Below, piece after piece: positions 33,724 through 45,254 of a stretch of DNA of 64,000 nucleotides; position 1 is the stretch's first letter; each line of letters begins with the position of its first letter. The position numbers were made by a program, and so were the translations under genes. The notes under the pieces are model-generated. The model was not told where the DNA came from, did not search any database, and saw nothing but the letters and a program-made list of their open reading frames with translations. The stretch covers positions 18,538,896 through 18,602,895 of the forward strand of contig NC_084802.1 in the NCBI RefSeq assembly GCF_963169125.1, written 5' to 3'. The stretch comes from Humulus lupulus (taxonomy: Eukaryota; Streptophyta; Magnoliopsida; Rosales; Cannabaceae).

Positions 33724-34288
33724 CCCCGAACTTTGACCACTACCAAATTGTGTCATTTTTATTAAGACTAATTTAATTTTTTTTAAATGATAATTAAATC
33801 CTTAAAAATTAAAAAAAAAATTAATTTAAAGATTAAGAAAATAATCAATACTAATGGTTTCAAATTAATTAAATAAAATTCAAATACTCAAAAAATAAAA
33901 ATCTAATTAATAGCAAATAATTTTTTTTTACTTTTTCTTTTCTTTTACAATATAAAATAAATATATTTTAATATAAAAATTAAAAAATAAATCCTAAAAC
34001 AAAGTGTTTTCCCCTTTGTCCTCTTAAATTAAAATTTTTATTTATTTATTTAAGTATTTCGTCCACCTCTTTAATTAAAAGTTTTTTTCTTTGTTTTAGT
34101 ATTTATTTTAAATGTTCATTCTAAAATAGTTTTAATTAATATTGTAAAAAAAAAAGTAAAAAAGAGTTATTTGTTGATAATTAAAAATTTTTATTTATTA
34201 AGGACTTAATTATTATTTTTAAGAAAAAACATATATATATATATATTTTATAAAAGTGGTATAGTTTGGTAGTAGTCAAAGTTCGGGG
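33724..34288. mobile_element. MITE-like element with 24-bp terminal inverted repeats
   Basis: The arm at 33724-33747 (CCCCGAACTTTGACCACTAC, then CAAA) is matched in reverse at 34265-34288 with one mismatch. The 565-bp A+T-rich interior has no coding frame. Size and structure suit a non-autonomous DNA transposon. Target duplications are not obvious, so the exact ends and superfamily are open. Confidence 0.55.
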
Positions 34289-34543
34289 GTAAAATTGATA
34301 ATTATTCTACACATGGCACTGTCATATCAACAGACAATATGCTACGTCATCAATCTGTTAGCCACATAGGACGAAATCTAACCGAAGTCTCATATTTTAG
34401 TAACGTGCATAGTTCAGGGAAATTTTTAATATCGCAAATCATTTAGGAGGCACGATCATACACTGGTCATAGTTCGGTGGACAAAAATGTTATTTATTCA
34501 TATAAAAATATCCTAACAATAACTAATATTATTAATTAATTAA
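34289..34543. other. 3' flank of defensin-like gene
   Basis: Unremarkable A+T-rich DNA with no coding frame. A second 'ggtcatagttcggtggac' resembling the inverted-repeat arms occurs near 34464, suggesting an older related end. Confidence 0.35.
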
Positions 34544-36321
34544 TTAAGGTCTGCAACAACAAATTGAATCTGGTTGCACACAGAAGCCACTATTGAATTT
34601 CCTTGCGATGCAATCTGCAAGGCACTCTGCATTCCCAAATGTGGCTGAGCATTCCACAAAGCAATTTGGATCAACCGCTATCTCTTCTTTATAATGCTCC
34701 TCACCATCTGCATTCATTTCATTTCCATCACAATTAATATATGATATTTTAATTATTTACTTGGGAGTTTCAAAATATTATTTAATCATTAATTAATTTT
34801 AATCATTTATACTTATAAATATCAAGTGAAACCCACTCCATGAATTTTTTATGATATAAGCCACTAAATAAATGAGATAAAAAGGATTTTTTTTAATTAG
34901 AGAGCTATTTCTTAATTTTATAAAGAAGTACTGAAAATATAAATTTTAAGGTGTTATTTCATTATTTGTAAAATAAAAAAAACCAAAAAAATATTAATTT
35001 CCTTCTTGACTTTATGTATCAGATTATATTCATATTTCTTTTATATAAAAAGTGTGTAGTTAACGGATATTTTTTGTTTTAATAGTTTTTATATTCGTTA
35101 TCTTTAACGGAATATTCTTATATTTAACAGTAGATTGTAAACATGAATTAAACATAAATAAATAATTAATTAAACAAATTAAAATATGATATTTTTGAGA
35201 TATTTTACAATAATAATTATTTAAAAATAATAAAACCATACGTTTTATAACTTAAATAAAATTTAATTAAACTTAGAGAAAAGCATAATTAAACACCCAT
35301 ACGTTTAATAGTGTGTTTTTATTTATTTATTAAAATTTAATTAAACATAATTATATAAAACCATATGTTTCATAACAAAATTAATTAAACCATATGTTTT
35401 AATAAATTTAAAATTCACCTATAATATTAATATTATATTAAACATATAATATGTAATCTCTCGTTGACACTGGGAAATTAAAAAAACTAGACAAGCATAA
35501 ACTTAAACAAAAATTAATTAATTAATTAATTAAAATATGATATTTTATGATAATTTAAATAATTAAATCATATTTATTTAAAAATAATAAAGTCATACGT
35601 ATCATTTTTTTTAATCTTATAAATTTATGTGATATTTTATTTTTTATCAAGTGATTGAAGCTCTTTTTCTTCATCAAATTCACCAAAGAACATTGTGAAA
35701 TACATTAGAAACTAAAAATAGTTTATGCATGTATATTATTCTACACCATGACCTTTTCTATTCTTATGTTATTTCTATTATTAATTTATTTTTAAATATT
35801 ATTGTAATTTATATATATGTGTAGTAGCCATGTAAATATATATTTATGTTAATATTGTGTTTAGATGTCATATATGTAGAGATTATTGTTATAAATATTT
35901 ATATATATACTATAGAACTATAATTCATTCTATTATATATATATGTATATATATTTTTTTTAAAAGTGAACCAATTTTTATTAAAATTATAGACAATGTT
36001 TTGCCCTAATTTTTTTTAATACATTTATGTCATACATTATATTAAATATCTTTTATTTATTTTATGATATTGTTTATTTATTTAAAATTTATATGATAAT
36101 TAAAAAAATATAATAAAAATAAATACATTTTTAAATAACTATGTTTACAATTTTAAAACTAAATAAACATACATTGCATTTTGTTTCTACCTAGTATATA
36201 TTTGAAAACTCTATATATATATATATATATATTTATTGTTCTTAAGTACTCTATAATTTATTCTATAATAACTATTATTATAGAAAAATATAAATTATAT
36301 AGTTAAATGTGGGTGATATTA

Positions 36322-36354
<33 letters not shown>

Positions 36355-36507
36355 AAGTGTGTTCAAATGAAATAAAACAACAAAAGAAAAAACTAACAAA
36401 AAAAACAAAGTGACAAAGAGAGAGATATTACTAGAGCTACGTAGATCAATGGAAACCAAAGCGATAGCAATGAGGAAGAGCATAAGAAACTTGTGAGGTC
36501 CTCCCAT
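34544..36507 (-). CDS. Defensin-like secreted cysteine-rich peptide, 2 exons, 79 aa
   Basis: Exon 1 (36432-36507) encodes MGGPHKFLMLFLIAIALVSI, a textbook signal peptide with a long hydrophobic core, and ends in phase 1 at A|GTAATA. Exon 2 (34544-34707) follows a CAG acceptor and restores the frame. The mature part is acidic (EEHYKEEIAVDPN), then carries eight cysteines ending in CCC. It has C-x3-C (CLADC), G-x-C (GFC) and terminal C-x-C, the signature of the cysteine-stabilised alpha-beta fold of plant defensin-like (LCR/DEFL) peptides. Splitting the gene between signal peptide and mature domain is usual for this family. The 1,724-bp intron is long for it. Such peptides are secreted and act in defence or cell-cell signalling; the target here is unknown. 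No internal stop or frameshift. Exon 2 has no ATG that would reveal it alone. Confidence 0.82.
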
Positions 36508-36573
36508 TTTTATTCTTCTTTTCTTTTGCTTTTCACAGTGGCTTGGATTTGTAGGTAATTAAAAATAACACAC

Positions 36574-36584
36574 TTTATATATAA
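36574..36584 (-). promoter_or_regulatory. Probable TATA box of defensin-like gene
   Basis: On the minus strand TTATATATAAAG lies about 70 bp upstream of the start codon, the usual distance for a plant TATA box with a short leader. Confidence 0.5.
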
Positions 36585-36589
36585 AACAG

Positions 36590-37010
36590 ATGAAACAAAC
36601 ATGTTTATCTAATTAATTTTTTTTATAAGGACATATAGATAATCATTTGCATTGATATTCACACACTTAGCTTATAAAGTAAAAAAAGATTGGATTGTAA
36701 GTACATAACATAAATCTCTTCTCATGAGGATCTTATATACTATATATAGTTTTGATTGGATATTATATTCCAAGTTTGACAATAATGTACTAATTTTGAA
36801 TTTTAATTCATGTTTATTGTGACTGACTATTTTTGGTAGGATATCTATCAGGAATTTATCCCATGGAAGGTTAAGATTCATCTATTAAAATTAAATCTGA
36901 ATAACTGATTTCATTCTTGTTTTGGTTTGCTTATGAATTTTTTTTATAATGTACCATTTGTTTTGTTATGGTCATTTATTTTAAATTTTTTAGCACACAT
37001 CCATAATATC
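36590..37010. other. A+T-rich DNA, nothing recognised
   Basis: Upstream flank of the defensin-like gene up to the LTR fragment. No coding frame or clear repeat seen. Confidence 0.45.
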
Positions 37011-38209
37011 GAAGAAAACGGCATCAAATACGCGATATATGTGATTAGGACTTGGCCCGGTTGTTAAATACAATTATGAATAGGGCTCGGGCCCCTGAGA
37101 ATGAACATGATTAATATTATGATTGTGCTCGTTGATTAAGCGTACTTGAATGCTCTGTATCTAGATAGTTGTTCAATGATATATGACTGTTTGCATTATC
37201 TGCGTAATTAGGGCTCAGCCCCATTAAGGAACATGGTTATTACTGTGTTTGCATTTAATTGGTTGAGATATATGATTAGTATGTATGCATACTTGTATTA
37301 TCTGAAGTATGCTTATTTGTATTTAGTTATCTATTTATCTGGTTGTCTGAATAACTGGTTAAGGCAATGACTTATTTGTCAAGGGTGACAATAGCGCGCT
37401 GTGCGCTGGTCAAAAGGCTTAGGCCTAATAAGAGACGTGCTATTATGTTGATTGACCCTATGCTCGCTTGGAGAAGAACAAAGCGCTTGGCTAGTTCTAT
37501 GGCTAGTTACTCAGTGTTAGGGCAAAGGGCCCCGGGTGACTCTATGGTCACATAGGTAGGGCATAGGGCCCCAGATTGACTCTATGATCATCTATTTAGG
37601 TAAAAGGGCCTCGAATTGACTCTATGATCATCTATTTAGGGCAAAGAGCCTCAGGTTGACTTTATGGTCATCTATTCAGGGCAGCGGGCCCCAGAATGAT
37701 CCTATAATCATTTGTTTGTAATTGTATGCATGGATGAGTAGTTTATTACTGCTAGTATGCATCTCGAATCTGTATTTAATGTTCATGCACATGCTTAAGT
37801 TTTCTTGCTGAGCCTCAACTCACAGGTGCTATGGGGTGCAGGTAAGGGGAAAGGGAAGTTGGACTAGCCATAAATTGGAGAGCTTCGGTGGTGGCGTGTA
37901 CATATACGGCTGCCCTACCACCATGGTCGGGGTTATCTTGGAGGGACTAGGGTTTTATCCCTTATTTTGCCACCTAGGTCGGCTTGGCTTGTAAATTTTG
38001 AACTGTATTACCCTCTTAATGTTATTTTGGGATCTCATGTATGAATGTAAATATTTTAATGAAACGGTTACTCCTTTTTAACCAAAATTTTTAACTCTAA
38101 CCCTTGTCATTAACCTTAGTTACACGTTTATAACCAAATGACTTGATTAACAAGTCTGATACTATTTAAAGTACACAGTGTAACGGTCTTGGATTAGGAG
38201 GACGTTACA
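37011..38209 (+). mobile_element. Chromovirus LTR, 3' part only
   Basis: From about 37017 it matches 11613-11770 nearly base for base ('tgtgattaggacttggcccggttgtt'). It ends GGAGGACGTTACA at 38209, the family's normal ...TTACA end. The first half of the LTR is missing. The right flank is 3'-flank DNA of the pathogen-related pseudogene copy. Confidence 0.8.
37520..37720. repeat. 40-bp tandem array in LTR, 5 units
   Basis: Units of 39-41 bp run 'gggcaaagggcccc..gg.tgactctatgatcatctattta', with starts near 37520, 37559, 37599, 37639 and 37679. The middle two are the most alike. Related LTRs in the window have different arrays in this zone. Confidence 0.85.
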
Positions 38210-40700
38210 AAAAAATTGCTTATTTCTTAACATACTCGCTTCTATATTCAATGAACACATTTAATTTGTTAATGAAAATTTTTCATCTACCGGTAAGAAG
38301 AATACGTAAATGGAACCAAATTCGAAATCAAAAAATTAATAACCCAACCCCTTGAAAAATAATTTGGTACAAAAAAAAAGAACCGAAATTACTATGAATC
38401 ATAGTGAATTAACTGTGCAAACTAATCAAAATATATGTGCTTCACAGCGTCTTTAGTGTGCATTGCTTGAATTGGCACAATATGAATGGCACCATGTTTA
38501 GGGAAATTACTGAATTGATCATAAATTGTACAATAAAAATTAAACTACTGCCCACAATTACACAAATACCCTCACTTAGATGTAAATTTCTTTTTCAAAA
38601 ATATAGAAACTAGTAATAAAAACTAGTTACAACAAGTTGTTCTTCAATATTTTATGATTATGTAGGCTAATACCCTATACACCTTTTTCATACAAGTACA
38701 CATTTTTGTACTACCAAGTGAGACCACATCATTTTTTTAATTAAAATACATGGGTGTTGTTGCGGTATGGAATTCAAGCCCTTATATATAACGAGTAATG
38801 CATAAGGTATATAATATTACTACTACTGATACTAAAGTACTACTAGCCAGTGCTCCTCATGATAGGGCAGGTTGAGGCAACCTCTCCATCCTTAGCTTCA
38901 ACTTTCTCTCCTTTCACAAGTTTCCCAAGAAGCTCTCCGCGATCATAGAAAAACTCTATCTTAGAAAGTTTGTTGTTTTCATTCATCTGTAATTGTCATA
39001 ATAATAAGGAATAAAAATAAAAAGTATACTATCAATAATTAATCATATTTAGAACAAAGTCTTAACTCATATTATACGAAAGTTAATTTAGAAAAAAAAA
39101 GTAATAATTATTTCTATTGGTACCTTCTAATCTATTTTAAAAGTCTCGTAGCCAGTGATTTCTTAATAGGTTTCATTAATAAAATTATGAGCAACCACTT
39201 CTAATTTTTTAAGTTGCTAATAAGCTAATTATATACTTAAAAGAGTTGATGGCAGTTAATTATTTTGTTTTTAGTGAGAGTGGAAATAATATAGAAATCG
39301 TAGTCAAGTGAAGTTAGTTTTTAAGATGTATTAGTTGTATAACTGCGTTTGTGTTATTTTAAGTATAAAAATTCAAAAATATGAAAATTATAGGTATTTA
39401 TACTCCATGTATTCTTTTTATATGAATATTATAAAAATGTTGTTATTTGCCACCTTAATTTTAAAGTGCCAAATATTAAATGAACTAAGAAGTGATTCCT
39501 CAAGAATGGTTAACCATACTCAATATTAATTATTAAATTAAATTGTATTAACTCTAATATTTGATTGCACTAGCAATATGTCATTTTTATATGAGTGTTA
39601 TTATTTGGCACCTTAAGATGTCCAACACCATATGAGGTGTCGCCTCATGATTGGTTAGCAATACCTCATAATTCTTATTAAATTCAAATAAGTGGGACCC
39701 GATATTAGATTGCATCAATAGCGGTATGTCACCTACTTGTAATGTTGGGCACCTGTGGTGCCCCCATGCCGATATTGGATTGCATCAATAGCGGTATGTT
39801 GCATCAATGTGGTGTTTCTTTTATCTAACTCTATTAAAATTGTATTATCCAAATGAATTAATGATTGGTTTTAATTTTAATATATTATCTTTTATGAATT
39901 TGTAATATAATATATAATACCTCAATAATAGTTATGCCAAAGAGTTCGATGAGGTCTCCGGTAAGAGCATGGCCCATGAATGGACCTTCCATGTAACCCC
40001 AATGCCGGAACTTGCAGACAATCTGTGGAGGACCACAGTAGACATTCAAAATCTCTATAGCGAACCCACGTGGGAACGTTGTTGTGAATGCCCTATGAGA
40101 CGACTCAAAAGTCTCCACTCCACAGCTGGGTCGCAGATTCGAAGATGCTCTGGTAGTGCGTTTGTAGATGTGGGTTGTACCCTGCACCCCCATCTTCTTC
40201 ACTTCTTCCAAACTCCATCCTTTTCTAGCTGTTATATATTATTATTATTATATATACATATTAAAACAACTACAATCCATATATATAATATCTACAGAGC
40301 AATTTCTATAAAATTATCGTTATATAATAATTAAGAGGTTGAATATTAAATTGCATCAATTCCCATCAAGTGATCACCAGTCTCCAAACAAGATAGTACG
40401 TAAATACCTCTATATATAAATATATATATATGTGTGTGATTTTTGTTATATAGGGCATCATGTGGTGTTGGTGTATCCTAACAATATTCATATATAAGGC
40501 ACTATAGTACCTAACACTACTTTGGCAGTGATTGATACAATTAAATATTTAATTTGCAAATACAATATATGTGAGACTCGATATAAATATTGTGAGCTGC
40601 GATATATTGTTGGGCAGCACTATTGCCCTTATATAGCAGTACTCTTAATTTTATATTTTCATACCATTTAGGCAGTAAATGAAACTGGGGTCTATTAATT
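38210..40700 (-). pseudogene. Pathogen-related protein pseudogene, exons 4, 3 and part of 2
   Basis: Exon 4 (about 38847-38990) is intact in sequence (MNENNKLSKIEFFYDRG... to CPIMRSTG, TAG). Exon 3 (39921-40228, 308 bp) has +2, -1 and +5 indels that cancel out. It stays open but has about 20 altered residues between KKMG and VETFESS. Exon 2 begins at 40665 and is cut at 40700 by a CACTA transposon; the rest is at 46346-46440. That remainder carries TAG in place of the conserved Trp codon, plus deletions. Exon 1 is absent, replaced by a Copia fragment in intron 1. It is not functional. Its introns and flanks closely match the rearranged copy at 17283-20720. Confidence 0.9.
40698..40700. repeat. 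CACTA target duplication ATT, left copy
   Basis: ATT here and at 46346-46348. Three bases is the characteristic duplication length of CACTA elements. Joining the flanks with one ATT reproduces the exon 2 sequence expected from the intact gene. Confidence 0.88.
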
Positions 40701-40713
40701 CACTACTACAAAA
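40701..40713 (+). repeat. CACTA terminal inverted repeat, left
   Basis: CACTACTACAAAA; complementary to 46333-46345. Confidence 0.93.
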
Positions 40714-41200
40714 AAGATTTTTTAGGACTAGCATTGCGAGTCCTAAAAAAGTTTTTAAGACTCGCGGGGCGCAAGTCCTCTATTTGAGAGCCTTAAAAAC
40801 TAAAGTTTTTTAGGACTCGCAAAGGGAGTCCTAAAAAAATGTGCAAGTCCTAAAAAATATGGTTGAGTGCCTTTAATAGATTTTTGCAAGTCCTAAAAAA
40901 TTTGGTTGAGTGCCTTTAAGTGATTTTTTGGGACTCGCAACGCTAGTCCTAAAAAATCTCGTTGAGTGTCTTTAATTAATTTTTTAGGACTCGTTTTGCA
41001 TGCCCTTAAAAGCAATTTTTTTTAAAAAAAAATGCAGCTACAATTTTCATTCTAATTTAAAAATATATATCAATTTGAGTGTCGAAAATGTATTAAAAGA
41101 AATTTGAAAAGAAAATACTAAAAATATGGCAAAAAAATTTTGCAAAAGAAATTTAAAATTTCTGAACATATGTATTGTAATTAGCTAGCTATAACATCAT

Positions 41201-41801
41201 TCATTTTGCTCTAACCAATTGTAAAAATGACACTGCCCATTCTTCTCGAACTTCGTCAATTTCTTGAGTAGTATATAGTTTGTGAGAGGTGAACTGGAAA
41301 AAAAAAGAAACAAAACTTTAATTAGAACTATATTTGTGGTAATAAATTCAAAGCATATACAAAAATTATACTAGATTAATATTATGTAGTTGTATATTGT
41401 TTGTTACCTGTTTCCACAAGAAATGTTTGATATGAGGGGCATTGATAAGTACACTCTTCATCATCCTCATAACGTAATATCTGCAATCGATATTGTTTGG
41501 TTGTTTACGGCACTATATAAAGATTGGTAATACATGTATTTTTCTTAGTATTATTTATCTTAAACATCTTTACATATACATAAACTATACAAATAAAAAC
41601 ATACCGTAGGTTGAAAATACATTACTCCCGATGTGCGTTTGTTGATCTTTTGACGTGCTTTTATTCTTTCTGTGAAATACATCTCAAATGCATCATGGAT
41701 GGTCTCCTTGATAGATGTCCTGTTATCTAATGGTGCATTGAGAGGATCGAGAAAACAACAATAATGCCAATTGGGATATAATAAAAATAACATCCAAGCT
41801 C
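41201..41801 (-). pseudogene. Ulp1-type cysteine protease C-terminal part from the CACTA element
   Basis: Three exons with GT-AG junctions join in frame: 41605-41801, 41408-41512 and 41201-41293. They encode AWMLFLLYPNWHYCCFLDPL, later CRKQPNNIDCRYYVMRMMK, then YTTQEIDEVREEWAVSFLQL and a TGA. The order W-H-Y (catalytic His), F-L-D (catalytic Asp), Q-P-N-N (oxyanion Gln) and D-C-x-Y-Y-V-M-R (catalytic Cys) is that of the C48/Ulp1 protease family carried by many plant CACTA and Mutator elements. The Gly usually after the Cys is Arg here. The catalytic residues are present but the upstream exons are lost, so activity is doubtful. Its role in transposons is not settled. Confidence 0.82.
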
Positions 41802-41907
41802 CTGTTGAAAGAACAAGTATTACAAAGTTGTTGATTTTAAATTCTATTTGTTTGTATCAATGAAAAGCATATTAACATGAAGCTTTTCACCCTGCCAATA
41901 CCATATT

Positions 41908-42096
41908 TTATAACTTTGGTCTATCCCGTGGAAATATAAGTGCTCTTTTTATCATTGTGATAGTCATCTTTTTCATATTTCCACACTTACTACAAGGACA
42001 ACAAATATAGTTTGGATCTTTGGCATGATCCAAACTAAATTTAAGAAACTCATCGACCTCTTTTATATATTCTACTGACAACCTATCAACTAACAT
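41908..42096 (-). pseudogene. Transposase-associated domain fragment (CACTA TNP2 N-terminus)
   Basis: From 42096 the frame reads MLVDRLSVEYIKEVDEFLKF, then CCPCSKCGN, matching the N-terminal 'transposase-associated' domain (Transpos_assoc, PF13963) of plant CACTA TNP2 transposases. Just upstream, at about 42111, ATGGAAAAAGAATG looks like the original start, out of frame by a small deletion. The domain ends after about 40 residues and the rest of TNP2 (Transposase_21, the catalytic part) is absent. Instead, only about 110 bp further along, the Ulp1 exons begin. Confidence 0.75.
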
Positions 42097-42775
42097 TCAT
42101 TCTTTTTCCATATTGCGCCTATTTGTTTTAATAAAAAATTAAAATTAAAATTACGAAAATAAAATAAAATAAACATACAAAACAAAACTAAGTACAAGAA
42201 AATCTATAGAAATTTGGACAACATATCTCCTAATTTACTAGCCTAGCCATCTGTCACAATCAACACCAACATGTCAAACAAATCAAACAACACACAGATT
42301 TCCATCCATATATCATCGCAGCACACAAAATTCTCAGAACTTACTTCACTAAGACATGCAAGTTCTCAATCTTCCGTTATCACCGCAGCACACAATTCTC
42401 ATAACCTACTTCACTACGGATGAATATCTAAGATATTCAAACTCCACTAAAGTAGTACAGTTATCATTCAAAATTGTAAAATATTAAATTTTTTAAAAAC
42501 TAAATCAAATGCAACATACCTCTTGCAATTAGCTTCCAATCCAATGCTTTAAGACCAATCAAAATATTAACCAATTCATTTTAATCAACATTATAAAACA
42601 AGAAAAATGTCTGATGTTGACATGCTCTTTTAAAAAGGTTAAAATCAACATAACAAATATATGCATACATACTTGTATATTCTTTTACAAGTCACACTTG
42701 TATCAACAGTTATTATTTGTCTAATGAACACTTTAAGAGCTTTTTTTATTTAGACATAAAAACATCATCATCACT

Positions 42776-42850
42776 TTTATCAATTATACATATACAACAC
42801 ACAGGCAACTCAACACTTATGTATGTATACATATACTCATCATCATCACT
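42776..42850. repeat. Internal CACTA duplication 1
   Basis: 'acaactcaacacttatgtatgtatacatatactcatcat' and its flanks recur at about 43750-43825, with 'atcacttttatcaattata' displaced between the two copies. Direct orientation. Confidence 0.75.
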
Positions 42851-43310
42851 ATTAAATTATACCGAAATTGTGATATCCTCTACCAAATGATATTAAACAC
42901 CATTAATAATATTCTTAATTTAATGGAATTAGTTTTTCTCATACACATAATTTATTAATTCAATAAAAATAAGATGAGTTTATGTTAATATATATACATT
43001 GTACATGGATATATTTTTTGTATTTATCACATAATTGAGATGACTAATAATAGTGAAACAAAAATTACACAGTTGATGTATAATTTATCACCACCACATA
43101 ATTTAAAATAATGTAAGTTCCACTTAAAAATATAAATAGTTAAAATTAATGAAACATTATCATTTGTAATTATTTATTGTGTTTAATATTTGTGTGAGAC
43201 TAGCATCACTCAATTAATATAGAAAGGACATTTCAATAGTAGTTTACTCGTGACATAAACACATAATGCATTTCATTATTCCAAGTTTTATGGTGCATAA
43301 GTCAAAACCC

Positions 43311-43372
43311 AGGTATGCTAGAGAAAAGACAAAAAAAATGATATATTTAATTTTTTGAATAAGGAAAAAATA
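43311..43372. repeat. Internal CACTA duplication 2
   Basis: The segment starting AACCCAGGTATGCTAGAGAA and running into 'tttttgaataaggaaaaaat' recurs at about 44569-44629, nearly identical, in direct orientation. Confidence 0.85.
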
Positions 43373-44226
43373 TTCTAAAAAGAAATAATTTTTTATAATG
43401 ATTTAAGTTTGAATTTGGGGGTGAAGAAAATGTAAGCCTTACACACTACAGTGCACTTTATTAAATAATGACATGTGATCGGCCATATATGAGGCCATAA
43501 AATAAAGAGATCGCATCTTCAGGAATCATCCCACCGAGAAGGATTAAATATATAACTTCGATTAAAAAAAAGAAGAAAATAAAAAAAAAAAACAGGATTT
43601 TTTTTATAAAAAAAAAGTAGTTTTTCTAGTAGGTATCGATGTCAAGAGGGTTGTCCCAGTATATTCCGAATTCCCAATCTCTTTTAGTTTATGAAACAAA
43701 AATTAACATTGATATTCTAATTTGAAAAAATAATAATACATAATTATAATCTACAACACAGACAACTCAACACTTATGTATGTATACATATACTCATCAT
43801 GATCACTTTTATCAATTATATTACCATTAATCATAAATACATCTATATTTGTATCGAGTAGATGAGAAAATTACAGAGATAGTATAATAATCATGCCAAA
43901 GTTGACTTATTACCTAATTATATTCTAAGATTTTTTTTGAGTCCTTTTTTGTTATTAGCTTCTTGAATATTGTTTTTTAATAGTATGTATGTATATTTGA
44001 AAATTATTATTATTAGCTAGTTTTGTTTAAAGGATAATAGTTTTGTCTTTTCAAGGAGGAGTCTCTACATGTTTACTGTAATAAACTATATATGTCAGAC
44101 TGTACATGGATCCAAGCAAGAAGCTTCATTCAAGTCCAAAAGGAAAATAGAATATAGAAAAGTCATGGAATATTGGCCTAAAAGAGAATAAATTAACCAA
44201 TGTTGTAGACCGTGGACTTTGAAGAT

Positions 44227-44257
<31 letters not shown>

Positions 44258-44458
44258 AATATTTATATATATCCAGGAAATAAAGATAATACAACACTCT
44301 TCAACTCTTTCAACAACTGAGTTTAATTAAAATATAGTCACTGTGAGCATATAATTCAAATCTTCAACTCTTTACCAAAAGCACCAATACTACATATATA
44401 TATATATAAACAACTATATATATATATATAAGCAAAGAAATAAAATAAAACAATACCT

Positions 44459-44575
44459 AGAAACCACCGAAGCACGCCGAGAGCACGGAACCACCTGCTG
44501 GAACCGTGAGCAACCAGCACCCCACGCCGAGAAGCACGCCGCCGGCGAGACTGCTGGAGCCGAGAACCCAGGTAT
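44459..44575. repeat. Internal CACTA duplication 3 (G+C-rich island)
   Basis: About 115 bp starting GAAACCACCGAAGCACGCCG recur at 45638-45752 with few differences. At 44573 the island ends CCCAG|GTATG, like a splice donor. At 45752 it continues into 'ctgccatcgacgccgttccc'. The strong base-composition contrast suggests captured or 5'-exon sequence, but no protein family is recognisable. Confidence 0.8.
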
Positions 44576-45216
44576 GCTAGAGAAAAGACAAAAAAATGAT
44601 ATATTTAATTTTTTGAATAAGGAAAAAATTGTGCAGTGGCATACTCTAGTAGTATTTATGTAAAAATCTTAAACAAAATAAATATCTATTTTCTTACCAA
44701 ACCCTTTCCTATGCTTGCACTTTTTACTAAACTTCCATCATAGGGCCCAAGGGACTCTATCAGACCCCATAAAACTGCCTCAAAATAAAAGTGTCCTGGG
44801 CCAAGAGATTGCAGCAGAGGAAAGATCCCATGAGATTATTGCATCTAATTAAAGAAAGAGCCAAAGCTATTGCTTTAAAAGAAAGAGTACTTTGGGGCAT
44901 AAAGACTAAATGAGAAGAAAGGCCCCACTAGGCCATAAGATCACAAGTAATGGTAGTATGTTATGGTTATTTATTAATGTCTTATTTTAGAACATAACTC
45001 ATTTTTTAGTATTATTAGCATAGACCAAATTGCTTAAATGTTATAATGTTTAATTTCCAAGTAGGCAGTTTCCTTATTTTGTTACTGTTTTTAATCAGGT
45101 GACCATTACTTCGCTAAATCTGAAGGTAACGAAATGAAGATGAAGGAAGTGGAAAAAGGCAACACAAATGGAAAGGTCCTGTTATAATGCTTTCACCAAA
45201 TTGTTTTGCTTTATTC

Positions 45217-45254
<38 letters not shown>

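Noticed and set aside
36319..36507. 62-aa small membrane peptide read straight through
   Set aside because: The frame beyond residue 25 is intron; a consensus donor there joins in phase to the cysteine-rich exon at 34544-34707.
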